Shown here: one piece after another, positions 51,172-59,017 of the stretch
Position numbering within the stretch: position 1 is the stretch's first letter
How the letters are laid out: every line of letters begins with the position of its first letter
Source: Kiritimatiellia bacterium
Lineage (GTDB): Bacteria > Verrucomicrobiota > Kiritimatiellia > RFP12 > UBA1067
Direction of reading: 5' to 3'
DNA length: 61,921 nucleotides
Assembly (NCBI GenBank): GCA_017962315.1
Contig: JAGCVN010000050.1
Coordinates: 1-61,921, forward strand
Translations under genes and position numbers: made by a program
Notes under the pieces: model-generated
What the model was told of the DNA's origin: nothing
Databases searched by the model: none
What the model saw: only the letters and a program-made list of their open reading frames with translations

Positions 51172-53523
51172 CTATTTCGCCGTATCGACGGAGAGGCCAA
51201 GGTCGATGTACTGCCCGCCGACAGTCTGGATGACCTTGACGGCAATCACGTTGTCGCCCTCTTTCACGGCGTCGTTGAACTTCGCGACCGGTATCGAGAA
51301 CGGCGTCCAGTTCGTGTTGTACCCCTTTGCGGAAAGGATCAGGGAACCGTTCAGGTAAACCTCCGCGTCCTCGTCGTGGAACATCATAATGACAGCCCTG
51401 AGCAGTTCGCCCTTCGGCTTGGCATAGGTGAAATGGCGGCGCAGCCAGATGCTCTCGCCCGTCCATTCCGTCGCGGCGACGGCGTGTTTATGGTCGTGGC
51501 GGACAAACTTGCTGCCGAACCCGCCGGCGGAACGCGCCCACGCGGAATCGTCGAAACCGGGCTTCTCCCATCCGGCGGCGGGGGCGGTCACCGTCCACGC
51601 CCAGGCTTTTGGATCGGGGTCGAGCCGGGGCGCGAAAACGGTGGACAGGCGAGGCATCGATCCAAGGCAGGCGGCTTCACGGACACGGTTGTGGACAGCC
51701 GAGAGCGCCTTCTCGTCGAACTTCACCACTTTGCGGTCATACGTGATCAGGCCGTTGATTTCCCCTTCCACGTCGGTCGTCTGCGTATAGACGCTTCCCG
51801 CGAGACCGTTCATGGCTAGCCCTGCGACATGATCCATGAGGGCGATGAATTTGTTCTGCACCTGGTTACAGTCCGCATCCTTGCCGGTGCCGCCGTAACC
51901 CCATGCATTCGTCGTCCAGAGATGGTCTGCAACGCGGCAGCCGATACCGCCGAACTCGCCGAGGAAACTCGCGCGCCGGTCGTTCACAGGCCACATCCCG
52001 GGACGTCCTCTATAGTCATGCTTATCAACGAGGTCGGCGGCCTCCTCCTCGCCGGCAGGCTTGTGGGGGCCCTTGTTGCCGCCCTCGTAGTCGTTCCAGC
52101 CGGAGGGACCGTCAATGATGCGCGAAGGGTCGTACTTTTGCGTCCACACGAGCGTCGCATGGGTGAGGAACTCGCCGGGCTGGCCCCAACTCTCGTTGTA
52201 GGGGATCCAGCTCACGATGGACGGCACGTTGTAGAGGTGGTCGATCATCTCCTTCAGCTCGCGGCGGTAGAAGCCGTAGCGGCTCTGCATGAGGTGCTGA
52301 TGTCTCTTCTCCGCGTCCGCAGGCGGAAGGCGATTGTTGCGGTACGCCTGATCACCTCTCCCGGACGGCATGTCCTGCATCACCAGGATGCCATACTTGT
52401 CGCAGAGGTGGTAGTAGCGGCGCGGCTCGACCTTGATGTGCTTGCGCATCATGTCGTAGCCCATCTCCTTGAGCTTCAGGATGTCGTAGGCCATCGCCGC
52501 GTCGGAGGGCGGCGTAAGGAGACCGTCCGGCCACCACCCTTGGTCGAGCGTGCCGACAAGGAAGCGCGGTTTGTTGTTGAAGAAGATGCGCAGTACACCG
52601 TTCGCGTCCTTCTTGACCTCGATCTTGCGCATACCGAAGTAGCCCTTGACCTTGTCGGTGCCGCACGTGGCGGTGAAGTCGTAGAGCGCGGGCGACTCGG
52701 GGCTCCACAGCTTGAAGCCGGCCGGCATCTTCACCACGGCGATGCCGTCCGTCGTGGTGGCGACGGCGGGAGCGCCGTCGCACTGGACGGAGACGCGCAC
52801 CTCGGGCTTGGCGAAGCCGCCGCCCGCGACATCGAATGCGAAACGCACCGTTCCCTTGTCGATGTCGGGCGTGACCTTGTAGTTCGCAATGTGGACGGCC
52901 GGCACGGCTTCAAGCCACACCGTGCCGCCTATGCCGGTCGAGCGCGTGTAGAAGCACCCCCGCGGATTGAACGCCTGCTTGCCGGATGAGCCAATGACAT
53001 CCTGCGTCGAGTCCCACACGGAGACGACCAATTCGTTCGAGCCCTTCTTCACGAAGTCGGTTACGTCGTACGAGAACGGCATCTGCCCGCCCTCGTGCGG
53101 AACGTCCAGTTCACGTCCGTTCACGTACACCATCGTGCGGAAGTCGGCCTGCTCAAAATGGAGGAGCAGACGCTCGCCAGTCTTCACGTCCGCGTCGAAC
53201 GAACGCTTGTACCAGAGCGTCTCGTCTGATTCGATGATGCGCCCGACACCCGAAAGCGCGCTTTCGATCACGAACGGTACGAGGATTTCGCCATCCCACT
53301 TCGCCGGACACCCCGGCGCGTTCTTCGTGACGGCGTACTGCCAGAGACCGTTCAGGTTAGTCCAGTTCTGGCGTACCATCTGCGGACGCGGATAGGCGCG
53401 CCAAGCGTTTTCGGGCGTGACCTTCTCACCCCACACGGTTTTGACCGGCACGGGCGCCTGCGTATACGCGGCACACATGAACGACGCCGCGGCAACGGCA
53501 ACAACGACAAGTACTTTCTTCAT
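51172..53523 (-). CDS. GH2 family exported glycoside hydrolase
   Basis: A 783-residue enzyme. The start at 53523 (MKKVLVVVAVAAASFMCAAY) has AAGGGAA upstream and gives a clean signal peptide. Order: jelly-roll sugar-binding domain (NLNGLWQYAVTKNAPGCPAK), Ig-like domain, TIM barrel, then a C-terminal sandwich with GWEKPGFDDSAWARSAGGFG. The acid/base is in SWIPYNESWG (Glu near 443) and the nucleophile in FLGEFGG (Glu near 522), so catalysis is expected. RKHIKVEPRRYYHLCDKYGI is typical of the beta-galactosidase/beta-mannosidase side of GH2. It leads an operon continuing to the restriction system, a second GH2 and the FAD/EEP fusion. Confidence 0.88.
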   Translation of the reverse strand: MKKVLVVVAVAAASFMCAAYTQAPVPVKTVWGEKVTPENAWRAYPRPQMVRQNWTNLNGLWQYAVTKNAPGCPAKWDGEILVPFVIESALSGVGRIIESDETLWYKRSFDADVKTGERLLLHFEQADFRTMVYVNGRELDVPHEGGQMPFSYDVTDFVKKGSNELVVSVWDSTQDVIGSSGKQAFNPRGCFYTRSTGIGGTVWLEAVPAVHIANYKVTPDIDKGTVRFAFDVAGGGFAKPEVRVSVQCDGAPAVATTTDGIAVVKMPAGFKLWSPESPALYDFTATCGTDKVKGYFGMRKIEVKKDANGVLRIFFNNKPRFLVGTLDQGWWPDGLLTPPSDAAMAYDILKLKEMGYDMMRKHIKVEPRRYYHLCDKYGILVMQDMPSGRGDQAYRNNRLPPADAEKRHQHLMQSRYGFYRRELKEMIDHLYNVPSIVSWIPYNESWGQPGEFLTHATLVWTQKYDPSRIIDGPSGWNDYEGGNKGPHKPAGEEEAADLVDKHDYRGRPGMWPVNDRRASFLGEFGGIGCRVADHLWTTNAWGYGGTGKDADCNQVQNKFIALMDHVAGLAMNGLAGSVYTQTTDVEGEINGLITYDRKVVKFDEKALSAVHNRVREAACLGSMPRLSTVFAPRLDPDPKAWAWTVTAPAAGWEKPGFDDSAWARSAGGFGSKFVRHDHKHAVAATEWTGESIWLRRHFTYAKPKGELLRAVIMMFHDEDAEVYLNGSLILSAKGYNTNWTPFSIPVAKFNDAVKEGDNVIAVKVIQTVGGQYIDLGLSVDTAK

Positions 53524-53600
53524 GGTCTTTCCCTTTTGTTCAACGTTTCGCGATTGACCGGGCGTTCGGCACCCATCCATATTCAAACGCGACGAGAGAG

Positions 53601-53629
53601 AGGATACCATACTCTTCTCTCCTCTGCAA
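53601..53629 (-). promoter_or_regulatory. Promoter for the GH2 operon
   Basis: TTGCAG (53624-53629), 17 bases, TATCCT (53601-53606) with TGG extension. It faces away from the tmk promoter 22 bases further on. Confidence 0.5.
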
Positions 53630-53650
53630 GAAGTACGTTTGAAAACGGCA

Positions 53651-53680
53651 TTGCCCCACTGGGGAAAAGTAGGGTATACT
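53651..53680 (+). promoter_or_regulatory. Promoter for tmk-holB
   Basis: TTGCCC (53651-53656), 18 bases, TATACT (53675-53680). Start expected near 53687, giving a leader of about 25 bases that holds the GAGG site. Confidence 0.55.
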
Positions 53681-53711
53681 GTCCGTGTCCAAAGGAAAAA
53701 CCGAGGCGTCC

Positions 53712-54371
53712 ATGAAGGGAAAGTTCATCACGTTTGAAGGGCCGGAAGGCGGAGGAAAGTCTACGCAGATCAGGGAACTGGCCGCGTTTCTGGAAACGCG
53801 AGGCATACCGGTTCTGTTGGCGCGGGAACCGGGCGGAACGAAGCTCGGCGAACAAGTCCGCGGATTGCTTCAGGACGACGCGGCGGGTGAACCTCCGTCG
53901 CCTCGGACGGAAGTCCTGCTCTTCCTCGCCAGCCGGGCGCAGCTGGTCGCGAACGTAATCGCCCCCGCCCTTGAGCAGGGGGTCTGGGTCCTCTGCGACC
54001 GGTTCGATGATTCGACTTTCGCCTACCAAGGGTATGGACGGGGATTCGACCTGGACGCACTGCGGCACCTGGACACCTTCGCGACGGGCGGACTGGTTCC
54101 CGACCTGACCCTGCTGCTCGACCTTCCCCCGGACATCGGTTTTGCGCGGATCGCCGCACGCCAGACGGATGCGGGAAGCGAACCGGACCGTTTCGAGCGC
54201 GAGGCGCGCGCGTTCCATGAACGTCTCCGCGCCGGTTTCCTGGAATTGGCCAAGCGTGATCCAGGGCGTATTGCCGTGATCGACGCCGGGCAGTCGAAGG
54301 AGGAGGTTGCCGAAACCGTCCGCAAGAGGGTCGCCGCACGGTTCGGGTTCGGCGGGGAGGTAATAAGATGA
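53712..54371 (+). CDS. tmk: Thymidylate kinase
   Basis: A 219-residue kinase making dTDP from dTMP. P-loop GPEGGGKST at residues 9-17, CDRFDDSTFAYQGYGRG (the DR motif and dTMP site), and a lid region rich in Arg (ARIAARQTDAGSEPDRFERE). The start at 53712 has GAGG six bases upstream. Its stop overlaps the holB start (54368-54371). The tmk-holB order is common in bacteria. Confidence 0.95.
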   Translation: MKGKFITFEGPEGGGKSTQIRELAAFLETRGIPVLLAREPGGTKLGEQVRGLLQDDAAGEPPSPRTEVLLFLASRAQLVANVIAPALEQGVWVLCDRFDDSTFAYQGYGRGFDLDALRHLDTFATGGLVPDLTLLLDLPPDIGFARIAARQTDAGSEPDRFEREARAFHERLRAGFLELAKRDPGRIAVIDAGQSKEEVAETVRKRVAARFGFGGEVIR

Positions 54372-55366
54372 CCCGCGAGCAGAGTTTCGAGTTTATCAAG
54401 AATGCCATCCTGAGCGGGCGTTCCGCGCAGGCCTACCTCATCACCGGCAACACGCGGGGGGACGCCCGCAGGCTGGCCGTTCACATCCTTCAGATGCTCT
54501 TCTGTACCTCGACGGGCGAGAAACCCTGCGGCACGTGCGATGCCTGTCACAAGGTGGCGAACCGGGTGGAAGTGGACGTACACTGGGTCTTTCCTGAAAA
54601 AAAATCGCGCATCATCAGCGTCGAACAAATCCGCACCCAGGTGCTGGGACCTATGACAGAGACCTCGTTCGGGGGGGGATGGAAGGCAGCCGTCATTTCC
54701 AACGCCGACTGTATGCGCACCGAGGCGGCGAACGCTTTTCTGAAAACGCTGGAAGAACCCGTCCCGAAATCCTTGTTTATCCTGCTTTCCGACGCACCGC
54801 AGAAACTGCTTCCAACCGTCATTTCGCGATGCCAGCGAATTGACCTAGACGAGAACCGTTCGCTTCCCGAACCGTGGGAGGGGCGCGTGCTGGACGTCTT
54901 GGCGGGTCCCGTCCTGGGGTCGCCGACGGAACGCCTGGCCTCGGCCAATATGCTCGTCGCCATTCTCGCAGAGATGCAGAAAGAGGCCGAACGGGAAGTC
55001 CGCGAGGAAGGGAAACAGGAAAAGTCTACAGGGGAGATCGTAGAGGAAAAAGATGTGGTGACGGCCAAGGTCAGCGCCCGTTACCGCGAGATGCGACACG
55101 ACTTCATGCTCACCGTCCAACGTTGGTTCCGCGACCTGATGATCCTGACGGCGGGGGGGGATGAAACGCTGGTCTACAACCAGCGTTACCTCGAAACGCT
55201 GAAACCGCGCGCCGCCCGGCTGAAACTCGCCCAGGCACTGTACAACGTCAACGCCGTTGACGAGATGGACGCACAACTCGAAAAGAACATGAAGGAGGAA
55301 CACGTCCTCGCCTACGCGATCGACCGCATCCACCACGGTGTCCCGGCGGGCAAACCTCGCGCATGA
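54368..55366 (+). CDS. holB: DNA polymerase III subunit delta'
   Basis: A 332-residue clamp-loader subunit. The four-cysteine zinc module is visible (FCTSTGEKPCGTCDAC), as are the AAA+ sensor block EAANAFLKTLEEP and the SRC arginine-finger motif (VISRCQRID). The Walker A region is degenerate (GNTRGDARR), normal for delta', which does not hydrolyse ATP. It is translationally coupled to tmk. An 88-base gap separates it from the response regulator. Confidence 0.92.
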   Translation: MTREQSFEFIKNAILSGRSAQAYLITGNTRGDARRLAVHILQMLFCTSTGEKPCGTCDACHKVANRVEVDVHWVFPEKKSRIISVEQIRTQVLGPMTETSFGGGWKAAVISNADCMRTEAANAFLKTLEEPVPKSLFILLSDAPQKLLPTVISRCQRIDLDENRSLPEPWEGRVLDVLAGPVLGSPTERLASANMLVAILAEMQKEAEREVREEGKQEKSTGEIVEEKDVVTAKVSARYREMRHDFMLTVQRWFRDLMILTAGGDETLVYNQRYLETLKPRAARLKLAQALYNVNAVDEMDAQLEKNMKEEHVLAYAIDRIHHGVPAGKPRA

Positions 55367-55454
55367 GCGGCGGGAACGCGGGACCGTTTCATTTCGCTTG
55401 GCAAGGTGCGGCGGGTGTGGTAGACTTCCCCCCGTTTTTGAGGCGGAGAAAGTT

Positions 55455-56231
55455 ATGGAGACAAAACGCAAACTGTTGTTGGTCGATGACGATCCGAGCC
55501 TGCTGGAGACGCTCGGCGACTTCCTGACATTCGAAGGGTATGCGGTCGAATGTGCGGCCAGCGGCGAGGAGGCGCTTGTCAAGATGCGCCCGTTCCAGCC
55601 AGACCTCGTCATCCTCGACATGAGCATGCCCGGCATGGGCGGGAAAGGGTTTCTGGAACGGGTCACGAATCCAGACGGCACGACACTGTACCCGATCCTC
55701 GTGTTGACGGCCCGTTCTGCGATGGCGGAATATTTTGCCGACAAGAGCATCGCAGGGTTCATCGCCAAGCCGTGCGACCCCGAAGACTTGCAGGCGGAGA
55801 TCAACCGCATCCTGTTCGAGACCGCGAACGACGGTGCGCATACCGCGCCCCCGGCTTCCCTGCGCCGGCTTGTGCTGGCAGAGGGCGACCCCGTGTTCCG
55901 GACGCGCCTCCAGGCGGAATTGAGTCAGGCGGGATTCGACGTCATCCCCGCGAAAAACGGCGGGGAAGCCGTCGAGCAGTGCGTCCTCGCCGAACCCGAC
56001 GCGCTTGTCATCCGCCTTGAAACGCCCGGCATGAGCGCGGACGAGGTGATCGCCACGCTCCGGCGTCTGCCGCGTTCTAAAGGGATCAAGGCGGTCGTCT
56101 ACGGGCTTGACCTGCCGGAAGCCCAGCTTTCGCACGTCGCGAACCTTGATTTGCCCGACCGCTGCCTGTTGAAGGATTTGTCTGTGGACGTCCTGATCGA
56201 CCGGGTGATGGCCCTCACGGGAGGGGAATGA
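55455..56231 (+). CDS. Response regulator with two receiver domains and no output domain
   Basis: A 258-residue protein starting at 55455 (METKRKLLLV) with GGAG upstream. The first receiver (residues 1-125) is complete: VDDDPS acidic pair, LVILDMSMPGMGG with the phospho-acceptor Asp, and IAKP with the conserved Lys. The second (residues about 140-258) has LVIRLETPGM where the acceptor Asp would be, so it appears unable to be phosphorylated. There is no DNA-binding or enzyme domain. It probably works by protein contact. It is one base from nrdR and in the same unit. Confidence 0.85.
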   Translation: METKRKLLLVDDDPSLLETLGDFLTFEGYAVECAASGEEALVKMRPFQPDLVILDMSMPGMGGKGFLERVTNPDGTTLYPILVLTARSAMAEYFADKSIAGFIAKPCDPEDLQAEINRILFETANDGAHTAPPASLRRLVLAEGDPVFRTRLQAELSQAGFDVIPAKNGGEAVEQCVLAEPDALVIRLETPGMSADEVIATLRRLPRSKGIKAVVYGLDLPEAQLSHVANLDLPDRCLLKDLSVDVLIDRVMALTGGE

Positions 56232-56232
56232 A

Positions 56233-56688
56233 ATGCGCTGTCCGAGTTGCGGGAAAGTCGATGACAAAGTGCTAGAGAGCCGTTCCGTCCGCGACGGGGC
56301 GGCAATCCGCCGCCGCCGCCAGTGCCTCGCCTGTGAATGCCGTTTCACCACCTACGAAGAAGTGATGCGCGAGAACCTGCGCGTGGTCAAACGTGACGGA
56401 CGGTCGGAAGATTTCAACCGGGAAAAGTTGACCCGCGGGCTTCTCCGCGCTTGCGAGAAACGCCCCGTCACGGAGGCGCAGGTCGAAGCGATCATCGCCG
56501 ACATGGAGCGGGCGTTCGAAGGCGAGAGCGAAGTCACCACCCAGCAGATCGGCGAAGAGGTGATGAAGCGCCTCGCCCCGGTCGACCAGGTCGCGTACAT
56601 CCGGTTCGCTTCGGTCTACCGCCGGTTCAAGGATGCCGGCGAGTTCATCCATACGATTCACGAAATCACCGGACAAAACAAGGAGTGA
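56233..56688 (+). CDS. nrdR: Transcriptional repressor NrdR
   Basis: A 151-residue repressor of ribonucleotide reductase genes. The N-terminal zinc ribbon has MRCPSCGKVDDKVLESR and CLACECRFTTYEE, followed by the ATP-cone (VVKRDGRSEDFNREKLTRGL). The length is typical. Its neighbours tmk and holB tie it to nucleotide supply and replication. Confidence 0.96.
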   Translation: MRCPSCGKVDDKVLESRSVRDGAAIRRRRQCLACECRFTTYEEVMRENLRVVKRDGRSEDFNREKLTRGLLRACEKRPVTEAQVEAIIADMERAFEGESEVTTQQIGEEVMKRLAPVDQVAYIRFASVYRRFKDAGEFIHTIHEITGQNKE

Positions 56689-56693
56689 AAACC

Positions 56694-57236
56694 ATGCCGC
56701 TTTCCTGCTGGTGTTACCTGTTGGCTTGTTTCACGGGCGTAATCGGACTCGTGTCGTTCGTCGCGCCCGGCCCCGCCGCAAAGGTCTTCGCGGCCTTCCC
56801 GCGCAACCGATGGGCAGGATACGTGCTTTCCGCCGTCGCCTGGGCGTGGTCTGCCTACGCCGTCTCCAAAATGGGATTGGACTTCCTGGAGCCGTATAAG
56901 AAATTCGTGCCGTTCATTGCACTGGTCTGCATTCCGTTGACGTGGTGGGCGCTGGACAACCTATTGCCCTGCCGCGCCTGGGGGGGCATCCTCTGCCTCT
57001 TTCCCTACGGGTTGCTACACGCCACGCGCCTGAACGATTCCCCCTGGCGACTGGTGGTCGTGGTTTTTGCTTACCTCTGTATCATCAAGGGCATGATCCT
57101 CATTCTTTATCCGTGGAAAGAACGGCAGTTGATCGCCTATGTAACGGCGACGCCTGCCCGCTTCCGGGGGTTCGCCCTGTCCAACCTCGTCCTAGGTGTG
57201 GTCTTCGCCGTACTCGGCGCAACCGTTCTGAAATAA
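56694..57236 (+). CDS. Unrecognised small membrane protein
   Basis: A 180-residue protein with about five or six hydrophobic segments, for example WCYLLACFTGVIGLVSFVAP and LVVVVFAYLCIIKGMILILY. AAGGAG ten bases before the ATG overlaps the nrdR stop. No family recognised. The basic loop YPWKERQLIAYVTATPARFR lies between the last helices. Inner-membrane location is expected. Confidence 0.7.
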   Translation: MPLSCWCYLLACFTGVIGLVSFVAPGPAAKVFAAFPRNRWAGYVLSAVAWAWSAYAVSKMGLDFLEPYKKFVPFIALVCIPLTWWALDNLLPCRAWGGILCLFPYGLLHATRLNDSPWRLVVVVFAYLCIIKGMILILYPWKERQLIAYVTATPARFRGFALSNLVLGVVFAVLGATVLK

Positions 57237-57257
57237 TCCGCCGAAAGGAGAAACGCC

Positions 57258-57665
57258 ATGCACAAAGATCCCGACTGCATTTTCTGCAAAATCATCGAAG
57301 GGACGATTCCCTCGTACAAGATTTTCGAAGATGACAACCTCGTCAGCTTCATGGACATCAACCCGTTTGAGAAGGGACATGTGCTGGTCGTCCCCAAACA
57401 CCACGCCGCGACCATCGGCGAGCTTCCTGAAGAGGTGTTGGTCCAGCTGGCGAAGGCTGTCCAGAAAATCGCCGTCCGGCTCAAAGAGCGGCTGGGGTGT
57501 TCCGGTCTCAACGTGCTGCAGAACAACGGAGCGAGTGCGGGACAGACCGTTCCGCACGTACACGTCCATTTGATTCCCCGTTACGAAGGGAAGCCGCTGC
57601 GTTTTCAATCCGGCGAATACGGCTCCGACGAGGAGATGAAGACCTTCTACGAAAAACTCCGCTAG
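57258..57665 (+). CDS. HIT family nucleotide-binding protein
   Basis: A 135-residue histidine-triad protein of the Hint/HinT type, hydrolysing purine nucleoside phosphoramidates. It begins DPDCIFCKIIEGTIPSYKI, the usual opening of this branch, and has the catalytic HVHVHLIPR near residue 100. AAAGGAG lies upstream. Last gene of the plus-strand housekeeping run. Confidence 0.93.
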   Translation: MHKDPDCIFCKIIEGTIPSYKIFEDDNLVSFMDINPFEKGHVLVVPKHHAATIGELPEEVLVQLAKAVQKIAVRLKERLGCSGLNVLQNNGASAGQTVPHVHVHLIPRYEGKPLRFQSGEYGSDEEMKTFYEKLR

Positions 57666-57757
57666 TGGGGTGAGACATTGACGATTGAACAAAGGGGAAT
57701 GCATCCGCGAACCGCGCAAACGCGGCGGACAGTGTAGGAGATACGAGTGAAGAGATA

Positions 57758-57787
57758 GGGAAGGACGCGCCCGGCCGTGTCCTTCCC
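57758..57787. repeat. Hairpin after the HIT gene, GGGAGGGACG family
   Basis: Perfect 9-bp arms GGGAAGGAC (57758-57766) and GTCCTTCCC (57779-57787). No T-run. It may act as a factor-independent barrier after the housekeeping run, or be a mobile palindrome. Confidence 0.45.
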
Positions 57788-58018
57788 GTGTGTCAAATAC
57801 CGGGATAGGGGATGCAAATTATACTCAAACCTTCCTATGTAGGCAGCGAGGCAAACATACGGGAATCGATATCACCTTTCCCTTCATGGCCGGGAATGGG
57901 ACACCGTAACAAATAATCGCGGAAGGCTCAATATGTTGGTTTTTCAAAAAAACTGTGGAAACGTTCGTGATCTTCATCCTCATTGTTCAGCAATCAATAA
58001 TCCCGATTCCCTTCTAAC

Positions 58019-58153
58019 ACACGGATTTGTTCGCCGTTGACGCGGCTTACTCCTCCTTGCGAACGCCGTTAGGCGTGAGCAAATCCGTTTGTTTGTTTTC
58101 AGTGGTATGGGCGGACAAAGATGATTCCCGTTCCACTAAAAACTTCGAAGAGC
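58019..58153 (-). repeat. Diverged dispersed repeat, copy B
   Basis: Inverted relative to copy A at 13211-13356. The minus strand reads HTTENKQTDLLTPNGVRKEE then stop; shifting one base gives SRVNGEQIRVLEGNRDY and stop, parallel to SRVNGEKSV in copy A. Both copies therefore look like decayed coding sequence. Confidence 0.6.
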
Positions 58154-58316
58154 CGATATGTTCACATAAAGCGTGGAAACCGCGCATATAGGCTGTCTCG
58201 TTTGCGCGACAGGCATACGTTGCTATCGCTACAACGCATCCTCGCTCAATCCCGGTGAATTGCAAGTGAAGTGAGTCAATTTTCTGAGGATGCTTCCAAG
58301 GGGGCTTGGAAGCAGT

Positions 58317-58463
58317 TCAAAGACTTTCATTCCGGGATCCTTTCTCGTGATTGGCGTTGACGATGGCGCGGCAACCCAGGCTGATACGCCCGGGCTTTTT
58401 TAAGATGCCCGGCCTCCGCTTGGGTGTCCCGCCGCGCATTTCGCGGTTCCTGTTCCGATTCAT
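58317..58463 (-). CDS. Possible 48-residue basic peptide after the transposase remnant
   Basis: Starts at 58463 after a GGGGGG tract and reads MNRNRNREMRGGTPKRRPGI. Very basic, no family recognised. Could be chance or a relic of the insertion sequence. Confidence 0.2.
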   Translation of the reverse strand: MNRNRNREMRGGTPKRRPGILKKPGRISLGCRAIVNANHEKGSRNESL

Positions 58464-58475
58464 CGTGTGTCCCCC

Positions 58476-58830
58476 CTATGCCGCCTTTGCGAAGGCGGTG
58501 TCGAACTCGTACGCGGTCTTGCCGCCGGGCGGCTTGCGGTGGATCGAGTCGATGACGCGCTCGAGTCCGCGCGCGTGCACCTGCCGAAGTCGGCTCCTTC
58601 GGGTACCACCTCTTGACGAGGTGGTTACAGTTCTCGACGGATCCCTTCTCCCGCGAGGCGTAGGCGCGGGTGTAGTAGACGTTGCAGCCGAAGACGGCCT
58701 TGATCTTCCCGGAATCGAGGAACTCGCATCCGTTGTCGGTCGTGATGGAGCGCACCCTGTCAAGGGCTTTGCGCGCGACCATCCTCCTGAGCGCGGCGGC
58801 GACATCGTCGATGCCGCCCTACCGATTGTT
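58476..58830 (-). pseudogene. Decayed IS30-type transposase (C-terminal part)
   Basis: The DDE integrase core is recognisable: GGIDDVAAALRRMVARKALD, VRSITTDNGCEFLDSGKIKA (DNG motif), YYTRAYASREKGSVENCNHL and VKRWYPK. The frame is then lost and resumes as VHARGLERVIDSIHRKPPGG KTAYEFDTAFAKAA in another frame, ending at 58476. Upstream of 58830 an in-frame stop and unrelated sequence show that the N-terminus is missing. Not functional. No intact terminal inverted repeats were seen. Confidence 0.75.
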
Positions 58831-58964
58831 GCAACTACCCTTTTCACTGATAAACTCGTGACCATTGAACGCATCAAATGATGCTATAATTTCACCACCG
58901 CCCACAAGCCGAAAATCCCAGCCGGAAATCCCGGCCCGTGACAAGCGCGACCGCTCCCGGTAAG

Positions 58965-59007
58965 GCGGTCGCCCCGCGACCGCCGCGGACGGCACGGGGT
59001 ACCGTCC
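58965..59007. repeat. Two adjacent hairpins after the autotransporter-repeat gene
   Basis: GCGGTCG (58965-58971) / CGACCGC (58977-58983), and GGACGG (58987-58992) / CCGTCC (59002-59007). They lie just downstream of the stop at 59018 and may end its transcript, though no T-run follows. Confidence 0.4.
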
Positions 59008-59017
59008 CTACCAGCGG

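Larger units (their letters stand above)
57666..58316. other. Gene-free region with hairpin and repeat remnant
   Basis: No supported gene. It contains the hairpin at 57758-57787 and the second copy of the diverged repeat (58019-58153). A minus frame at 58047-58265 reads partly like protein (LCEHIGSSKFLVERESSLSA), but there is no good start and it is probably the remnant tail of a lost gene. Confidence 0.5.

Noticed and set aside
58865..58890. TTGAAC and TATAAT on the plus strand as a promoter
   Set aside because: The spacer is only 14 bases and no plus-strand gene follows; probably a relic near the IS30 remnant.
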